A DNA stretch of 39,816 nucleotides from Sphingobacterium siyangense (GCF_007830445.1 NZ_VLKR01000045.1:1-39816), one strand, 5' to 3'; shown: positions 1-8,370, counted from the first letter of the stretch. Translations and numbers: made by a program. Notes: generated by a model from the letters alone, not told the origin.

Positions 1-110
1 GTTGTCTTCCTCTTTAATTTTTGAACAAACAGAAACGAACCTCTTTCAATAGCTATGTCAGTTGGCATGAATCACATGATATCAATCATGATAATGTCAA
101 TAAAGATTTT

Positions 111-219
111 TAGGTGCCTATATCGGCGGTGTCTACCTCTTCCCATTCCGAACAGAGCAGTCAAGCCCGCCAGAGCCGATGGTATTGCCGTAACAGGTGG
201 GAGAGTAGGTCGGTGCCTT
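111..219 (+). rRNA. rrf: 5S ribosomal RNA
   Basis: The segment carries the conserved 5S core: the CCCATTCCGAACAGAG loop around 141-157, the AAGCCCGCCAGAGCCGATGG region around 163-182, and GTGGGAGAGTAGGTCG near the 3' end. The ends pair as helix I: AGGTGCC at 112-118 with GGTGCCT at 212-218, including two G-U pairs. The length of about 109 nt is normal. Exact ends are estimated from helix I. Bases 1-110 look like the spacer after the 23S gene, whose own 3' end I do not see here. No tRNA follows. Confidence 0.93.
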
Positions 220-229
220 TTTTTACACG

Positions 230-268
230 GAAGCCCTTGCTGGAAACAGTCAAGGGCTTCTTTCGTTT
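230..268 (+). terminator. Intrinsic terminator of the rRNA operon
   Basis: A perfect 10-bp stem (GAAGCCCTTG at 230-239 with CAAGGGCTTC at 251-260) encloses an 11-nt loop and is followed by TTTCGTTT. It sits ten bases behind the 5S 3' end, so it most likely ends the rRNA transcript. Confidence 0.8.
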
Positions 269-269
269 A

Positions 270-787
270 AGTACTTCCGTATTTCCATGTACAGGCTATT
301 GCATATCCTCCGCCTATCGGTTATAGCAGCACTAAGCTTGAGTTTTCTGTATGATAATTTTCTAGTGCTAAAACTTGAACAATCGAATTAAGCCTATTGT
401 AACTCATTCTGCTTACTTGATGTAGAATTACTGGTATGGCTTTATATAAACAAAATGCATACGTATGATCTTCTTAGTGAGGCTATTATTGGGTTTATCA
501 AATTCGCAAACCGATACTGTTCGTTTTGCCGAGCAGGAATGAGGTTATAAAACTAGTAATAGAGAAGTCCAAGTTTAGAACATTTTATATGGAATTTTAA
601 CTTAAATATTTATAATTTTTTACTTAATATTCCCTATGCCTCGGGATGTCCAAAACATGAGCAATGAGACAATTATAATACGCTACGTATAGATATTTAA
701 GTTAAATATTTAATTTTTTTAATGTTTTGCAGGTGGTAAAGTGAATTATTGGAATGAATTGTATATTTGTGGATATTAACTTATATA
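270..787. other. Long non-coding stretch after the rRNA operon
   Basis: This roughly 500-bp AT-rich gap contains no convincing coding region on either strand, no tRNA and no recognised RNA element. The only structure I can point to is a 13-bp inverted repeat (TTAACTTAAATAT at 597-609 with its complement at 693-705) enclosing about 83 bp. It could be decayed coding sequence or upstream control for the gene starting at 788. Confidence 0.5.
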
Positions 788-1507
788 ATGAAAAAAGCTA
801 AATTATTAATGTTGGGCCAAATGATGGCAGTTATTGCTCTACTTATATTTTCCGAAACACTTTGTGCTCAAAAGAAATCTAATAATACAGATTATATTGT
901 TTTCATGAATGGAGATAGCTTATATGGGAAAATTTCTTCAGTTACGGATAGTAAATTGTCATGGCGTGATGGAGATACGCAGATGGATTTTTTTCCAGAC
1001 CAAGTTTTTCGTGTTTATCAAAATAGTAAAAGCAAAATTTTCGCACCTTCTTACATCGAAACAGGGCTAGAAAAAGTTAAAAATACAAAACCTCAGATTT
1101 TTCGGATTAATAAAGAAAAATCAGAGGAATTAAGATTTGCTGAATTAATTCAGGATGGTGAAATAATGGTCTATTATTTTAAAAGCTCTGGCTTGGCGGT
1201 GGGAGGTGGAACCTCTGGACCTATTCTCGGTTTCACGACAACGAAATATTGGTGTGCTCTTAAGCGTTCTTCTGGGGAGATAATTGAATTGAATGATGTT
1301 GTAAAAGATATTTTGGGGAATGATGTAAAACAAAGGGCTAAAGCGCTATCAGCGTTAATAGAAGATGAACCAACCATATTAAAGCAATTTCAGCTTGAAC
1401 GAAAATATAGTTACGAGTTGTTTTTAAATTATATAAAAAAGTATAATGAAGCTAGGTTATCTAAAGAAAATGGTGGCGGCATCGTTTCGGAACGTATGAT
1501 ATATTAG
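788..1507 (+). CDS. Hypothetical exported protein
   Basis: I do not recognise this 239-residue protein. The ATG at 788 is chosen because the reading frame upstream has only a TTG at 767, and because from 788 the protein begins with a clear signal peptide (MKKAKLLMLGQMMAVIALLIFSE..., predicted cut after ...LCAQ). The N-terminal third (IVFMNGDSLYGKISSVTDSKLSWRD and following) resembles the beta-rich NGD..GKI modules common in small Bacteroidota envelope proteins; the remainder is mixed, with a Gly-rich apolar stretch (AVGGGTSG) near the middle and a charged helical C-terminus. It stands alone between the rRNA operon and a convergent gene. Its last three codons lie inside the left arm of a very long hairpin. 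Cell-envelope location is inference from the signal peptide. Confidence 0.7.
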   Translation: MKKAKLLMLGQMMAVIALLIFSETLCAQKKSNNTDYIVFMNGDSLYGKISSVTDSKLSWRDGDTQMDFFPDQVFRVYQNSKSKIFAPSYIETGLEKVKNTKPQIFRINKEKSEELRFAELIQDGEIMVYYFKSSGLAVGGGTSGPILGFTTTKYWCALKRSSGEIIELNDVVKDILGNDVKQRAKALSALIEDEPTILKQFQLERKYSYELFLNYIKKYNEARLSKENGGGIVSERMIY

Positions 1508-1549
1508 CTTATTGGCGTCATTTATGACGCCAATAAGCTAATATATCAT
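1496..1549. terminator. 25-bp perfect hairpin between convergent genes
   Basis: Bases 1496-1520 and 1525-1549 are exact reverse complements around the four-base loop TTTA. The left arm includes the last codons and stop (1505-1507) of the upstream gene. There is no T-tract on either side, so it is not a textbook intrinsic terminator, but its position between two convergent genes makes a bidirectional transcript end the simplest role. Confidence 0.55.
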
Positions 1550-1576
1550 CAAAAAGGAATTCTGAGATAATAGACT

Positions 1577-1963
1577 TTAATCTTCTTCTGTATAAAAGTC
1601 AATCAACGAAGAGATATAAGGATCTTCCCATCCATCCGAAATATTATCAAAGTCTTCATCAGGGATATTCGTTTGCCTAATTTCCAAGGAAGTCCCTTTT
1701 TTATGTTCATGCAACTTTAATGTAACAATAGAAGGGCTGTCTGTTTCACCGAAATACCATTCTTGTACAATTTTTGTCGATGGTTCCAGTTCCAAGAATC
1801 GGCCAGTTATAGCACCATCCCACAAAGAGAATTCCCCATTGACAGTAGGGTCTATAGACACAAGGTCCCCTGTCCAAAGACGAGCGGTAATTTCGGTCGT
1901 TAATGCAAGATACAACTCCTCTGGAGTTGCAGGAATAATAGCATATTTCTTGAATTCTTTCAT
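1577..1963 (-). CDS. SRPBCC (AHSA1/START-like) domain protein
   Basis: A 128-residue protein covering a single SRPBCC fold. Visible family features are the N-terminal strand (KKYAIIPATPEELYLALTT), the WTGDLVSIDPTVNGEFSLWDGAITGRFLELEPSTKIVQEW block typical of AHSA1-like proteins, and the closing helix that begins at the GWEDPY motif. The fold forms a deep hydrophobic pocket; relatives related to the Hsp90 activator Aha1 C-terminal domain are very diverse and the ligand here is unknown. The ATG at 1961-1963 is the natural start. It has no operon partner: it is convergent with the gene at 788 and divergent from the methyltransferase at 2052. The C-terminal tail is acidic (FYTEED). Confidence 0.85.
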   Translation of the reverse strand: MKEFKKYAIIPATPEELYLALTTEITARLWTGDLVSIDPTVNGEFSLWDGAITGRFLELEPSTKIVQEWYFGETDSPSIVTLKLHEHKKGTSLEIRQTNIPDEDFDNISDGWEDPYISSLIDFYTEED

Positions 1964-2051
1964 GGTACAAAGTTACTCTTTCTTGTAATTTACCAGTTAT
2001 TTTGACTTCATTTTTATTTATCTTAATTTTATCGCAAACTATTGGGACAAC

Positions 2052-3419
2052 ATGAGTAATTTTCTGCCAAATTCTTTAGTGAAAAAGTTAGGGGTGAATC
2101 CGTTATTTGATACTGATGCATTTATTAAGATACATGAGGAAGGTATTCGGGCGACAGCAATACGCCTAAACCCTAATAAATTAGAAGATTGTCCGTTTCC
2201 TAATGCAGGACAAGTTCCCTGGTGTAATGTGGCTTATTATCTTCAGGATCGTCCAGTGTTTACATTAGATCCATTATTTCATGCTGGAGCATATTATCCG
2301 CAAGATGCTTCGTCCATGTTCATCGATCATATCATTCGAAGTTTGAAGTTACACGAAGGGAGTATTCGGGCGTTGGATTTATGCGCCGCACCAGGAGGAA
2401 AGTCTACCTTATTAAACAGTAGTTTACATCCGGAATCACTCTTGGTTGCAAATGAAATTATTAAAACTAGGGTTACAATCCTGCAAGATAACTTAATGAA
2501 ATGGGGAAATGCAAACACAGTAACTACAAATAATGATCCTGCAGCGTTTAATCGTCTTCCTGGATACTTCGATTTGATGGTTGTTGATGCGCCATGTTCT
2601 GGATCTGGAATGTTTAGAAAAGATGCCGATGCCATCGATGAATGGTCCGAAGCTAATGTTAAGCTTTGTAGCGAAAGACAACAACGGATTTTGGTTGAAA
2701 GCTTGAGTGCTTTAAATAAGGGCGGATATTTGTTTTATTCAACCTGTTCTTATTCACCAGAAGAGAATGAAGATATTGTCGATTGGCTATTGGATAGCGG
2801 CGATTTTGTATCTGTTGAAATAGCTATTGAAGAGCATTGGGGAATTGATCATACAAATTCTAATAAGCATCGTGCACACGGTTATCGATTTTACCCGCAT
2901 AAATTAGGTGGAGAGGGCTTTTTTATTGCTGTCCTTAAGAAGGTTGGTGAACAAGAAACATTCAATAGAAAGCGAATTAAACCGGAGAAATCAGATGTAC
3001 CCAAAGGAATTTTAGATAGCTGGATTTCGGATAGTACTAGTTTTCATACTTTCCTTCATCATGAGGATGTATATGTTTTCCCAAAAATGTATGAGGATGA
3101 TCTAAAGTATCTACAAAATGTGCTTTATCTTAAGAATGCGGGAACCAATGTCGGCAAGCTTAATAGAAAGGAGCTAATACCAAGCCATGCACTGGCCTTG
3201 AGTAATCATTTGACCAAAGACTTTCAATCGGTAGAATTGTCGCTTGAAGATGCACGTAATTACCTTAGAAAGGAAAATATAACTGTGGATACGATTGGCG
3301 AAAGTCTTCAAGGATGGACAATAGCAAGTTTTGAAGGTAAACCTTTGGGCTGGATGAAGGTATTGACCAACCGAATCAATAACTATTATCCAAAGGAATT
3401 GAGGATTGTAAATTTGTAA
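2052..3419 (+). CDS. RsmF-like rRNA (cytosine-C5) methyltransferase
   Basis: A 455-residue SAM-dependent RNA m5C methyltransferase of the NOL1/NOP2/Sun family. The SAM-binding motif LDLCAAPGGKST is at 108-119. The two-cysteine active site is intact: VDAPCSGSG (Cys182, product release) and STCSYSPEENE (Cys232, nucleophile). The N-terminal part (1-95) is the family RNA-binding segment, and the C-terminal 130 residues (ending GWMKVLTNRINNYYPKELRI) correspond to the PUA-like domain found in RsmF, which in E. coli modifies 16S rRNA C1407. The exact target in this organism is not shown by sequence. The ATG at 2052 lies in an AT-rich leader with a promoter-like ATTTATCTTAATTTT at 2016-2030. The gene converges on coaBC. 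Confidence 0.9.
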   Translation: MSNFLPNSLVKKLGVNPLFDTDAFIKIHEEGIRATAIRLNPNKLEDCPFPNAGQVPWCNVAYYLQDRPVFTLDPLFHAGAYYPQDASSMFIDHIIRSLKLHEGSIRALDLCAAPGGKSTLLNSSLHPESLLVANEIIKTRVTILQDNLMKWGNANTVTTNNDPAAFNRLPGYFDLMVVDAPCSGSGMFRKDADAIDEWSEANVKLCSERQQRILVESLSALNKGGYLFYSTCSYSPEENEDIVDWLLDSGDFVSVEIAIEEHWGIDHTNSNKHRAHGYRFYPHKLGGEGFFIAVLKKVGEQETFNRKRIKPEKSDVPKGILDSWISDSTSFHTFLHHEDVYVFPKMYEDDLKYLQNVLYLKNAGTNVGKLNRKELIPSHALALSNHLTKDFQSVELSLEDARNYLRKENITVDTIGESLQGWTIASFEGKPLGWMKVLTNRINNYYPKELRIVNL

Positions 3420-3465
3420 AATATAGCGGCATTGAACACAGAGAATGTGTTTATAAAAGTTGTGC

Positions 3466-4662
3466 TTAGGAAAGGCTCACGATAATTGAACAGATATCTT
3501 TAGCAACTTCTTCTTTTGATTTTAGGCTAAACTCACGGGTATTTCCAGACCGATCGATTATAGTAACTTTATTGGTATCTGTTGCGAAGCCGGCTCCTTT
3601 ATCCTGCATGGAATTGAGCACGATAAAATCCAGGTTTTTTCGAATCAATTTGTCTTTCGCATTTTCGAGCTCATTATTGGTTTCCAATGCAAACCCAACG
3701 AGTAATTGGTTTTCTTTCTTTTTAGCCCCTAAAGTTGCCAGAATATCTACCGTTTTTTTCAGCTCAATGGATAATTCGTTTTCTTTCTTTTTTATTTTTT
3801 GGCTAGCAACTTCAACTGGTGTGTAGTCTGCCACAGCAGCACTCATCACAACAATATCTGCGGCTTCAAAATGTTCTTCACAGGCATGTAACATCTCAGC
3901 TGCCGAGGTTACTGAAATGGTATTGACACCTTTGGGTAGTTTAAGTGCGCTGGGGCCTGATACTAGCGTTACGTCTGCGCCAAGTTCTTCAAGTTGTGTG
4001 GCGATAGCATAGCCCATTTTTCCACTTGAATGATTGCCAATGAATCGGACTGGGTCTATAGCTTCATAAGTAGGACCTGCAGATACTAACGCTTTCTTTC
4101 CTGCTAAGGGTAGTCCTGTCTCCGAAAATTTAACTAAGAAATCCAGTATTTCTTCTGGTTCCGCCAAACGTCCCTCCCCCACTAGGCCACTAGCCAATTC
4201 CCCTTTTCCTGGAGGAATTAGGATATTGCCATAAGAACCAAGCTTATTGATATTGGATTGTGTGGACGGGTGTTTCCACATATCTAAATCCATTGCTGGA
4301 GCGAATAGCACCGGACATTTCGCGGATAGATACACGGCAGTTAGGAGGTTGTCACAAAATCCATTGGCCATTTTGGCCAGTGTATTTGCCGTTGCGGGAG
4401 CGACTAAAATGTAATCCGCATTTAAGGCAATTTCGACATGATTATTCCATTCCCCGGTATTCGGCTGATAATAATCAATTAAAACAGGATTTTTGGAAAG
4501 AGTGGAAAGCGTAAGCGGAGTAATAAAGGCTGTCGCTTCTTTTGACATGACTACGTTAACTCGGGCATCTGCTTTTACTAAAAGGCGGATGAGGGATGCA
4601 ATCTTGTATGCGGCAATACTGCCGCATACAGCAATTACAATATTTTTCCCAGCTAAAGCCAT
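3466..4662 (-). CDS. coaBC: Bifunctional phosphopantothenoylcysteine decarboxylase/phosphopantothenate-cysteine ligase
   Basis: A 398-residue enzyme for two successive steps of coenzyme A synthesis. The N-terminal flavoprotein domain (about 1-180, CoaC) has the FMN-binding GSIAAYK start and the catalytic His75 (NNHVEIAL). The C-terminal ligase domain (CoaB, about 185-398) has AGPTYEAIDPVRFIGNHSSGKMG, the AAVADY motif and the KIKKKE segment that corresponds to the nucleotide-binding lysine motif. Unusually, the position of E. coli Asn125 is Asp (PAMDLDMW) and that of Cys158 is Ser (ELASGLVGEGR); numbering matches E. coli exactly at His75. The gene is last in the bamD-rpoZ-coaBC operon, starting 10 bp after the rpoZ stop. 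Confidence 0.95.
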   Translation of the reverse strand: MALAGKNIVIAVCGSIAAYKIASLIRLLVKADARVNVVMSKEATAFITPLTLSTLSKNPVLIDYYQPNTGEWNNHVEIALNADYILVAPATANTLAKMANGFCDNLLTAVYLSAKCPVLFAPAMDLDMWKHPSTQSNINKLGSYGNILIPPGKGELASGLVGEGRLAEPEEILDFLVKFSETGLPLAGKKALVSAGPTYEAIDPVRFIGNHSSGKMGYAIATQLEELGADVTLVSGPSALKLPKGVNTISVTSAAEMLHACEEHFEAADIVVMSAAVADYTPVEVASQKIKKKENELSIELKKTVDILATLGAKKKENQLLVGFALETNNELENAKDKLIRKNLDFIVLNSMQDKGAGFATDTNKVTIIDRSGNTREFSLKSKEEVAKDICSIIVSLS

Positions 4663-4672
4663 TGTTTAAGGA

Positions 4673-5002
4673 TTAGTCCTGCTCTTTTGAAGGATTTCTG
4701 TAGTACACTTTATCGTGTAAAAATTCATCAATAGCAACCAAAGTAGGCTTTGGCATACGCTCGTAATGTTTTGAAATCTCAATTTGCTCACGGTTTTCGA
4801 ATACCTCTTCCAAGTTATCGTTGTTACTTGCAAATTCCGCAAGTTTTCCGTTCAATTCTTCTTTAATGTCTACTGCAATTTGGTTCGCGCGTTTAGAAAT
4901 AACTACAATAGATTCATAGAGATTGTCTGTGCCTTTGTCCAATTGTCTCAAGTCACGTGTAACTGTAGAGTTTGGAATTGAATTGTTATTTTTTTGACTC
5001 AT
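4673..5002 (-). CDS. rpoZ: RNA polymerase omega subunit (Rpb6 family)
   Basis: A 109-residue protein of the Bacteroidota omega/Rpb6 type: STVTRDLRQLDKGTDNLYESIVVISKRANQI is the conserved helix-turn that clamps the beta-prime C-terminus in RNA polymerase assembly, followed by NLEEVFENREQIEISKHYE and the terminal YYRNP. The start at 5000-5002 (MSQKNNN) is preferred because the in-frame extension upstream is a lysine-rich stretch encoded within the bamD 3' end and is not expected in the family. This start overlaps bamD by 17 bp, so translation is probably coupled. Omega genes sitting between bamD and coaBC are a familiar Bacteroidota arrangement. Confidence 0.9.
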   Translation of the reverse strand: MSQKNNNSIPNSTVTRDLRQLDKGTDNLYESIVVISKRANQIAVDIKEELNGKLAEFASNNDNLEEVFENREQIEISKHYERMPKPTLVAIDEFLHDKVYYRNPSKEQD

Positions 5003-5915
5003 CTTTTTGGGTATTTTCTTTTTCTTTTTTCGCCTTTTGTTCTTTGATATATACTTCCTGCTCTGCAACGGCTTTATTATAATCCTTCACTTGAGAGAGG
5101 GCGGTTTTAATCCCTTTTTCAGAATTTTCACGAAGGGATTCTGCCTCTTTCATATGTTTGCTATTCGGAAAATTACTTGCGAAGCTACGATAATAGTCTA
5201 AGGCATCATCAAATCTACTTTCTTGTTTCAGGAAGAAACTTTTGGACGCATAGATGTATTGTGCTTTTAATGTTAAAAACTCAATCTCTTCCGCGTATTT
5301 TGTATCAGGGTATTCTTTTAATACATTCTGTAATGCGATTACAGCTGCCCTGTAATCATCCGTAAGCCCCATGTCATAATATAGTCTTGCATTAGCAAAT
5401 GCTTTAAGCTCGAGCTTATCTCTTAATTTCTGAATAAGATCTGCGGCTTCTTTGGACCGTTCTGATTCGGGATAGAGATTGACAAAGAGCTGTAATGCAT
5501 CAATTGCTTTTTTTGTATTCGCTTGATCTAACGTTGATCTCGGAGAATCCAAGTAATAGCAATAGGCATGCATAAATCTACATTCTTCTGCTCTCGCACT
5601 ATTTGGATAAACATCCGCAAAATCTTTAAAGTGAAATGCTGCCGATGTATAATCTTTCAGCCGGTAATTGGCAAATGCCAAATAATAGTAAATATTTTCT
5701 GCTTCAGCTTGTCCACGGAATTTGGTCCGCAAGTCATCAAACAAAACTAACGCCTTTGTATATTTCTTTTTCTCATAAAGTTTTACGGCCTCTTCGTACT
5801 TTTGAGCGATGTTATTGCTTGCGCGCAATTTCTCAAATTTACTTTTACAACCAGTAAATACCAATAGAAACATCATGCCGGCACAGATAGCCGCTATACG
5901 CCTATTTAAAAACAT
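4986..5915 (-). CDS. bamD: Outer membrane assembly lipoprotein BamD
   Basis: A 309-residue lipoprotein component of the BAM machine that inserts beta-barrels into the outer membrane. The N-terminus is a lipoprotein signal peptide (RRIAAICAGMMFLLVFTGC) with the modified Cys at 23. Residues 35-270 form TPR/YfiO-type helical repeats (EEAVKLYEKKKYTKALVLFDDL, YLAFANYRLKDYTSAAFHFKDF, DALDYYRSFASNFPNSKHMKEA). The C-terminal 40 residues are a highly charged Lys/Glu tail. It heads the operon with rpoZ and coaBC. The ATG at 5913-5915 is the only sensible start because the signal peptide begins immediately after it. Confidence 0.92.
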   Translation of the reverse strand: MFLNRRIAAICAGMMFLLVFTGCKSKFEKLRASNNIAQKYEEAVKLYEKKKYTKALVLFDDLRTKFRGQAEAENIYYYLAFANYRLKDYTSAAFHFKDFADVYPNSARAEECRFMHAYCYYLDSPRSTLDQANTKKAIDALQLFVNLYPESERSKEAADLIQKLRDKLELKAFANARLYYDMGLTDDYRAAVIALQNVLKEYPDTKYAEEIEFLTLKAQYIYASKSFFLKQESRFDDALDYYRSFASNFPNSKHMKEAESLRENSEKGIKTALSQVKDYNKAVAEQEVYIKEQKAKKEKENTQKDESKK

Positions 5916-6157
5916 TTTACAAAGATAAGTGAATTTGTTATACTAATCAATTAAATTTTACTGCGCAATATAGTTTAATAATTATTTGATCGCAAAAACA
6001 ACATTTCTTATTAACATTCTTTAACTCGATTAGAGCTATGAAGAAGATATATTGTCATATACTTGTTGTTTTTCCATTGGTAGCGAGGCCTAGAAATACA
6101 CATTTTAAAATATTTGATTATCTTTACATATTACAATCATTGAATAGCATTAAGAGT

Positions 6158-6433
6158 ATGACTTTAAAAGAAAAAGTTGAGCAAGCATTAGATACCTTGA
6201 GACCATATTTGGAGACTGATGGCGGAAATGTGAGTGTTGAAGAGATTACAGCGGATAATGTCGTGCGTTTAAAATTATTGGGAGCATGTGCTTCATGTTC
6301 AATGAGCATTATGACCTTTAAAGCTGGTTTGGAGCAGGCGATTAAGAAAGCTGTTCCTGAAATTACAGCAGTGGAGGCTATTAATTTAACAGATCCCGAT
6401 TCCCCAGAAGCAACTTTACCCCCTGTTAATTAG
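6158..6433 (+). CDS. NifU C-terminal domain iron-sulfur protein
   Basis: A 91-residue NifU-type domain with the motif LRPYLETDGGNVSVEEI and the paired cysteines of GACASCS (Cys44, Cys47), which hold a 4Fe-4S cluster at a dimer interface in Nfu proteins. It probably delivers clusters to apoproteins. The ATG at 6158 is chosen because family members begin just before this helix; the open frame continues upstream to an ATG at 6038, but the extra 40 residues look like non-coding sequence. It is divergent from bamD with a gap of about 240 bp, and is followed 58 bp later by a small secreted protein. No Mrp/ApbC ATPase is beside it, although the two are often linked in this phylum. Confidence 0.88.
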   Translation: MTLKEKVEQALDTLRPYLETDGGNVSVEEITADNVVRLKLLGACASCSMSIMTFKAGLEQAIKKAVPEITAVEAINLTDPDSPEATLPPVN

Positions 6434-6491
6434 TTTTTCTACTTAACACAATTTAACGGCTAGTTCGGCTACTTTTGTTTAAATTTGTTCC

Positions 6492-7139
6492 ATGAAGTTG
6501 CTGGTTTCTATATTATTTGCTGTATTCTTATCTTTTTGTTCCTCTGCTTTACATGCTCAGGAAAGGAAGATTGTTCAGTACTCCGGTGTCGTAACAACAG
6601 TTGGGTCTGGACTTCCTGTAGGTTATGCGACCGTCACTAATTTATCTTTCAGGAATGAAGCATTTGCGGCAAATAACGAGGGCTATTTCTCTTTTGTAGC
6701 ACATGTAGGAGATACCATTCGTTTTACTTCCGTCGGTTTTGATCCTTTAGTTGTCACTATTCCAGAAGTTCCTGGAGATAAATATACCGCAAATATCATT
6801 ATGCAAAATCTAGTTACGGAACTCCCGATGGTAACACCCTATCCATGGGCAAGCATCGAAGAGTTTAACATTGCATTTATGAATCTGGACGTTTCTGAAG
6901 ATAACATCGTGAGAGTAAGGAGGTCCTTGTCTTATGAGTCATTAGCGGCAATGGCAGCTGTAATACCACGTGACGGAAATGAAATGCGTTCAATTAACAA
7001 TGCGCAGAGCTTTAATACGATGAATAATAAAGTCATCAACCAACGTTATGCTAATCCATTGTTAAATCCTTTTGCATGGGGCAGTTTAATCCAACAGATT
7101 ACAAAAGGTAGTCAGAGCCGAAAAAGCTCAAGTTATTAA
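6492..7139 (+). CDS. Exported protein with carboxypeptidase-regulatory-like domain
   Basis: A 215-residue exported protein. Residues 1-22 are a signal peptide (MKLLVSILFAVFLSFCSSALHAQ). Residues 28-105 match the CarboxypepD_reg-like beta-sandwich: VQYSGVVTTVGSGLPVGYATV, NEGYFSFVAHVGDTIRFTSVGFDPLVVTIP, the same module that starts many Bacteroidota receptors. The C-terminal half (about 110-215) is Asn/Ser-rich, has no barrel and is unassigned. Such stand-alone modules are widely annotated only as hypothetical. Its stop codon overlaps that of the convergent permease gene (stops at 7137-7139 and 7136-7138). A TACTTTTG -7-like element lies at 6470-6477. Confidence 0.8.
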   Translation: MKLLVSILFAVFLSFCSSALHAQERKIVQYSGVVTTVGSGLPVGYATVTNLSFRNEAFAANNEGYFSFVAHVGDTIRFTSVGFDPLVVTIPEVPGDKYTANIIMQNLVTELPMVTPYPWASIEEFNIAFMNLDVSEDNIVRVRRSLSYESLAAMAAVIPRDGNEMRSINNAQSFNTMNNKVINQRYANPLLNPFAWGSLIQQITKGSQSRKSSSY

Positions 7140-8365
7140 TCGGTCGCCTTTAATTTATTTAATTCTCTGACACTTAGCTTTGCCGAGAAATAGGAAACTA
7201 GACCAGAGATACTAATGACTGTCATGAAGACTAAAATATAGTCACTCCACTTACTTACCATAGGGTAGCTGTCAATAATTGTATTTGCTCCATCCTCTAC
7301 ACGAATGATTCCATAAGCTGACTGGATATAGTTGAATATGCCTCCTATCAATAGACCTAATACACAGCCAATAATGGCGATCATAAGGCCTTCATAAAAG
7401 AAGATACGTTGAATTAGATCATTTGACCCACCGAGACCTTTTAGTATTGTCATATCCTTTTGTTTGTCTAGTACAAGCATGGTTAAGGAACCTACAATAT
7501 TAAAGATTGCAATCACACTGATCAAGGTCAGTATAAAGAAGACAACCCAGCGTTCAACACGTACATTTTTATATAAGGTAGGGTTTTGTTTTTCCCTATT
7601 CTTTACAATGTAATCCGGTCCTATTTTCTTTTGTAATGCTTGCCCAAATGAATTAACATCCACACCATCTTTTAGGTAAAACTCGATCGATGAAACGCGC
7701 TCATATTCTCCGAGAACCTCTTTAGCAAATGAAATTGGCGTAATAATCAAATTGTCAAAATCTTGCTGATAGCGCAATACCCCTCCGGGAGCTATGGATC
7801 GGATGTTGAATTCTTCTGCAGGATTGGAAGAATTCTTTACTCCCTTTCTCGGAGAATACACTTGAATTTGTTCCACAGAGTTCTGCATAGGAATTGCCAG
7901 ATTTGCCTGTACACTTGCCCCTATAATTGCGAGGTTAGTAGAATCATGGGTAAGTTTGTACTGACCATCTACGAGAATACTGTCTCCGGCCTTTTTACTT
8001 AGCGATTGAGGTTCGACGCCTTTCATATTTGCAATAAATTGTCTATTTGAATATTGCAGTAATACTTTCTCTTGTAGAACCTCCGTGTAATGAACCACAT
8101 TGGAATCTTTTCGTAATTCACTGAAGACAGCCTGTTTACTGTCAAAAAGTTTTCCTTTTTGGGGTTCAATTTTCAGTTCAGGAGCAAACTTACTGTACAT
8201 AGATAGTATCAGCTGTTCCATTCCATTGAATGAAGATAACAATATGATTAAAGCAGCACTACTTACCATTACGCCAATTACACTAATAGAAGAGATGATA
8301 TTAATGGCGTTAACTGATTTCTTAGAAAACAGATATCTTTTTGCAAATAGAAATGGTAGATTCAT
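7136..8365 (-). CDS. LolC/LolE-like ABC transporter permease (FtsX family)
   Basis: A 409-residue integral membrane protein of the FtsX/MacB permease type. The order is one N-terminal membrane helix (about 20-46, IISSISVIGVMVSSAALIILLSSFNGM), a large periplasmic domain (about 50-265), then three helices near the C-terminus (around 268-298, 315-342 and 372-396), with the cytoplasmic DKQKDMTILKGLGGS coupling motif that contacts the ATPase. In proteobacteria such subunits with LolD extract outer-membrane lipoproteins; in Bacteroidota the same architecture is annotated as a lipoprotein-releasing or ABC permease. No ATPase gene lies nearby, so the partner must be elsewhere. The start is 5 bp after the stop of the hydrolase gene, so the two are probably cotranscribed. 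Confidence 0.88.
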   Translation of the reverse strand: MNLPFLFAKRYLFSKKSVNAINIISSISVIGVMVSSAALIILLSSFNGMEQLILSMYSKFAPELKIEPQKGKLFDSKQAVFSELRKDSNVVHYTEVLQEKVLLQYSNRQFIANMKGVEPQSLSKKAGDSILVDGQYKLTHDSTNLAIIGASVQANLAIPMQNSVEQIQVYSPRKGVKNSSNPAEEFNIRSIAPGGVLRYQQDFDNLIITPISFAKEVLGEYERVSSIEFYLKDGVDVNSFGQALQKKIGPDYIVKNREKQNPTLYKNVRVERWVVFFILTLISVIAIFNIVGSLTMLVLDKQKDMTILKGLGGSNDLIQRIFFYEGLMIAIIGCVLGLLIGGIFNYIQSAYGIIRVEDGANTIIDSYPMVSKWSDYILVFMTVISISGLVSYFSAKLSVRELNKLKATD

Positions 8366-8370
8366 AACTT

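Noticed and set aside
55..326. Two overlapping plus-strand reading frames of about 70 codons
   Set aside because: They run through the 5S rRNA gene and its terminator and have no protein-like character.
3435..3451. 6-bp hairpin (AACACA/TGTGTT) between the methyltransferase and coaBC
   Set aside because: Stem too weak and no T-run; cannot be supported as a terminator.
5003..5068. Lysine-rich N-terminal extension of the omega subunit
   Set aside because: It is encoded by the Lys/Glu tail region of bamD in another frame; family members start at MSQK-like positions.
6038..6157. Possible 40-residue N-terminal extension of the NifU-domain protein
   Set aside because: The extension resembles no targeting signal, and the family starts at the Met encoded at 6158.
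6480..6487. TAAATTTG match four bases in front of the ATG at 6492
   Set aside because: It would place the transcript start at or inside the coding region, and TACTTTTG at 6470-6477 is better placed.
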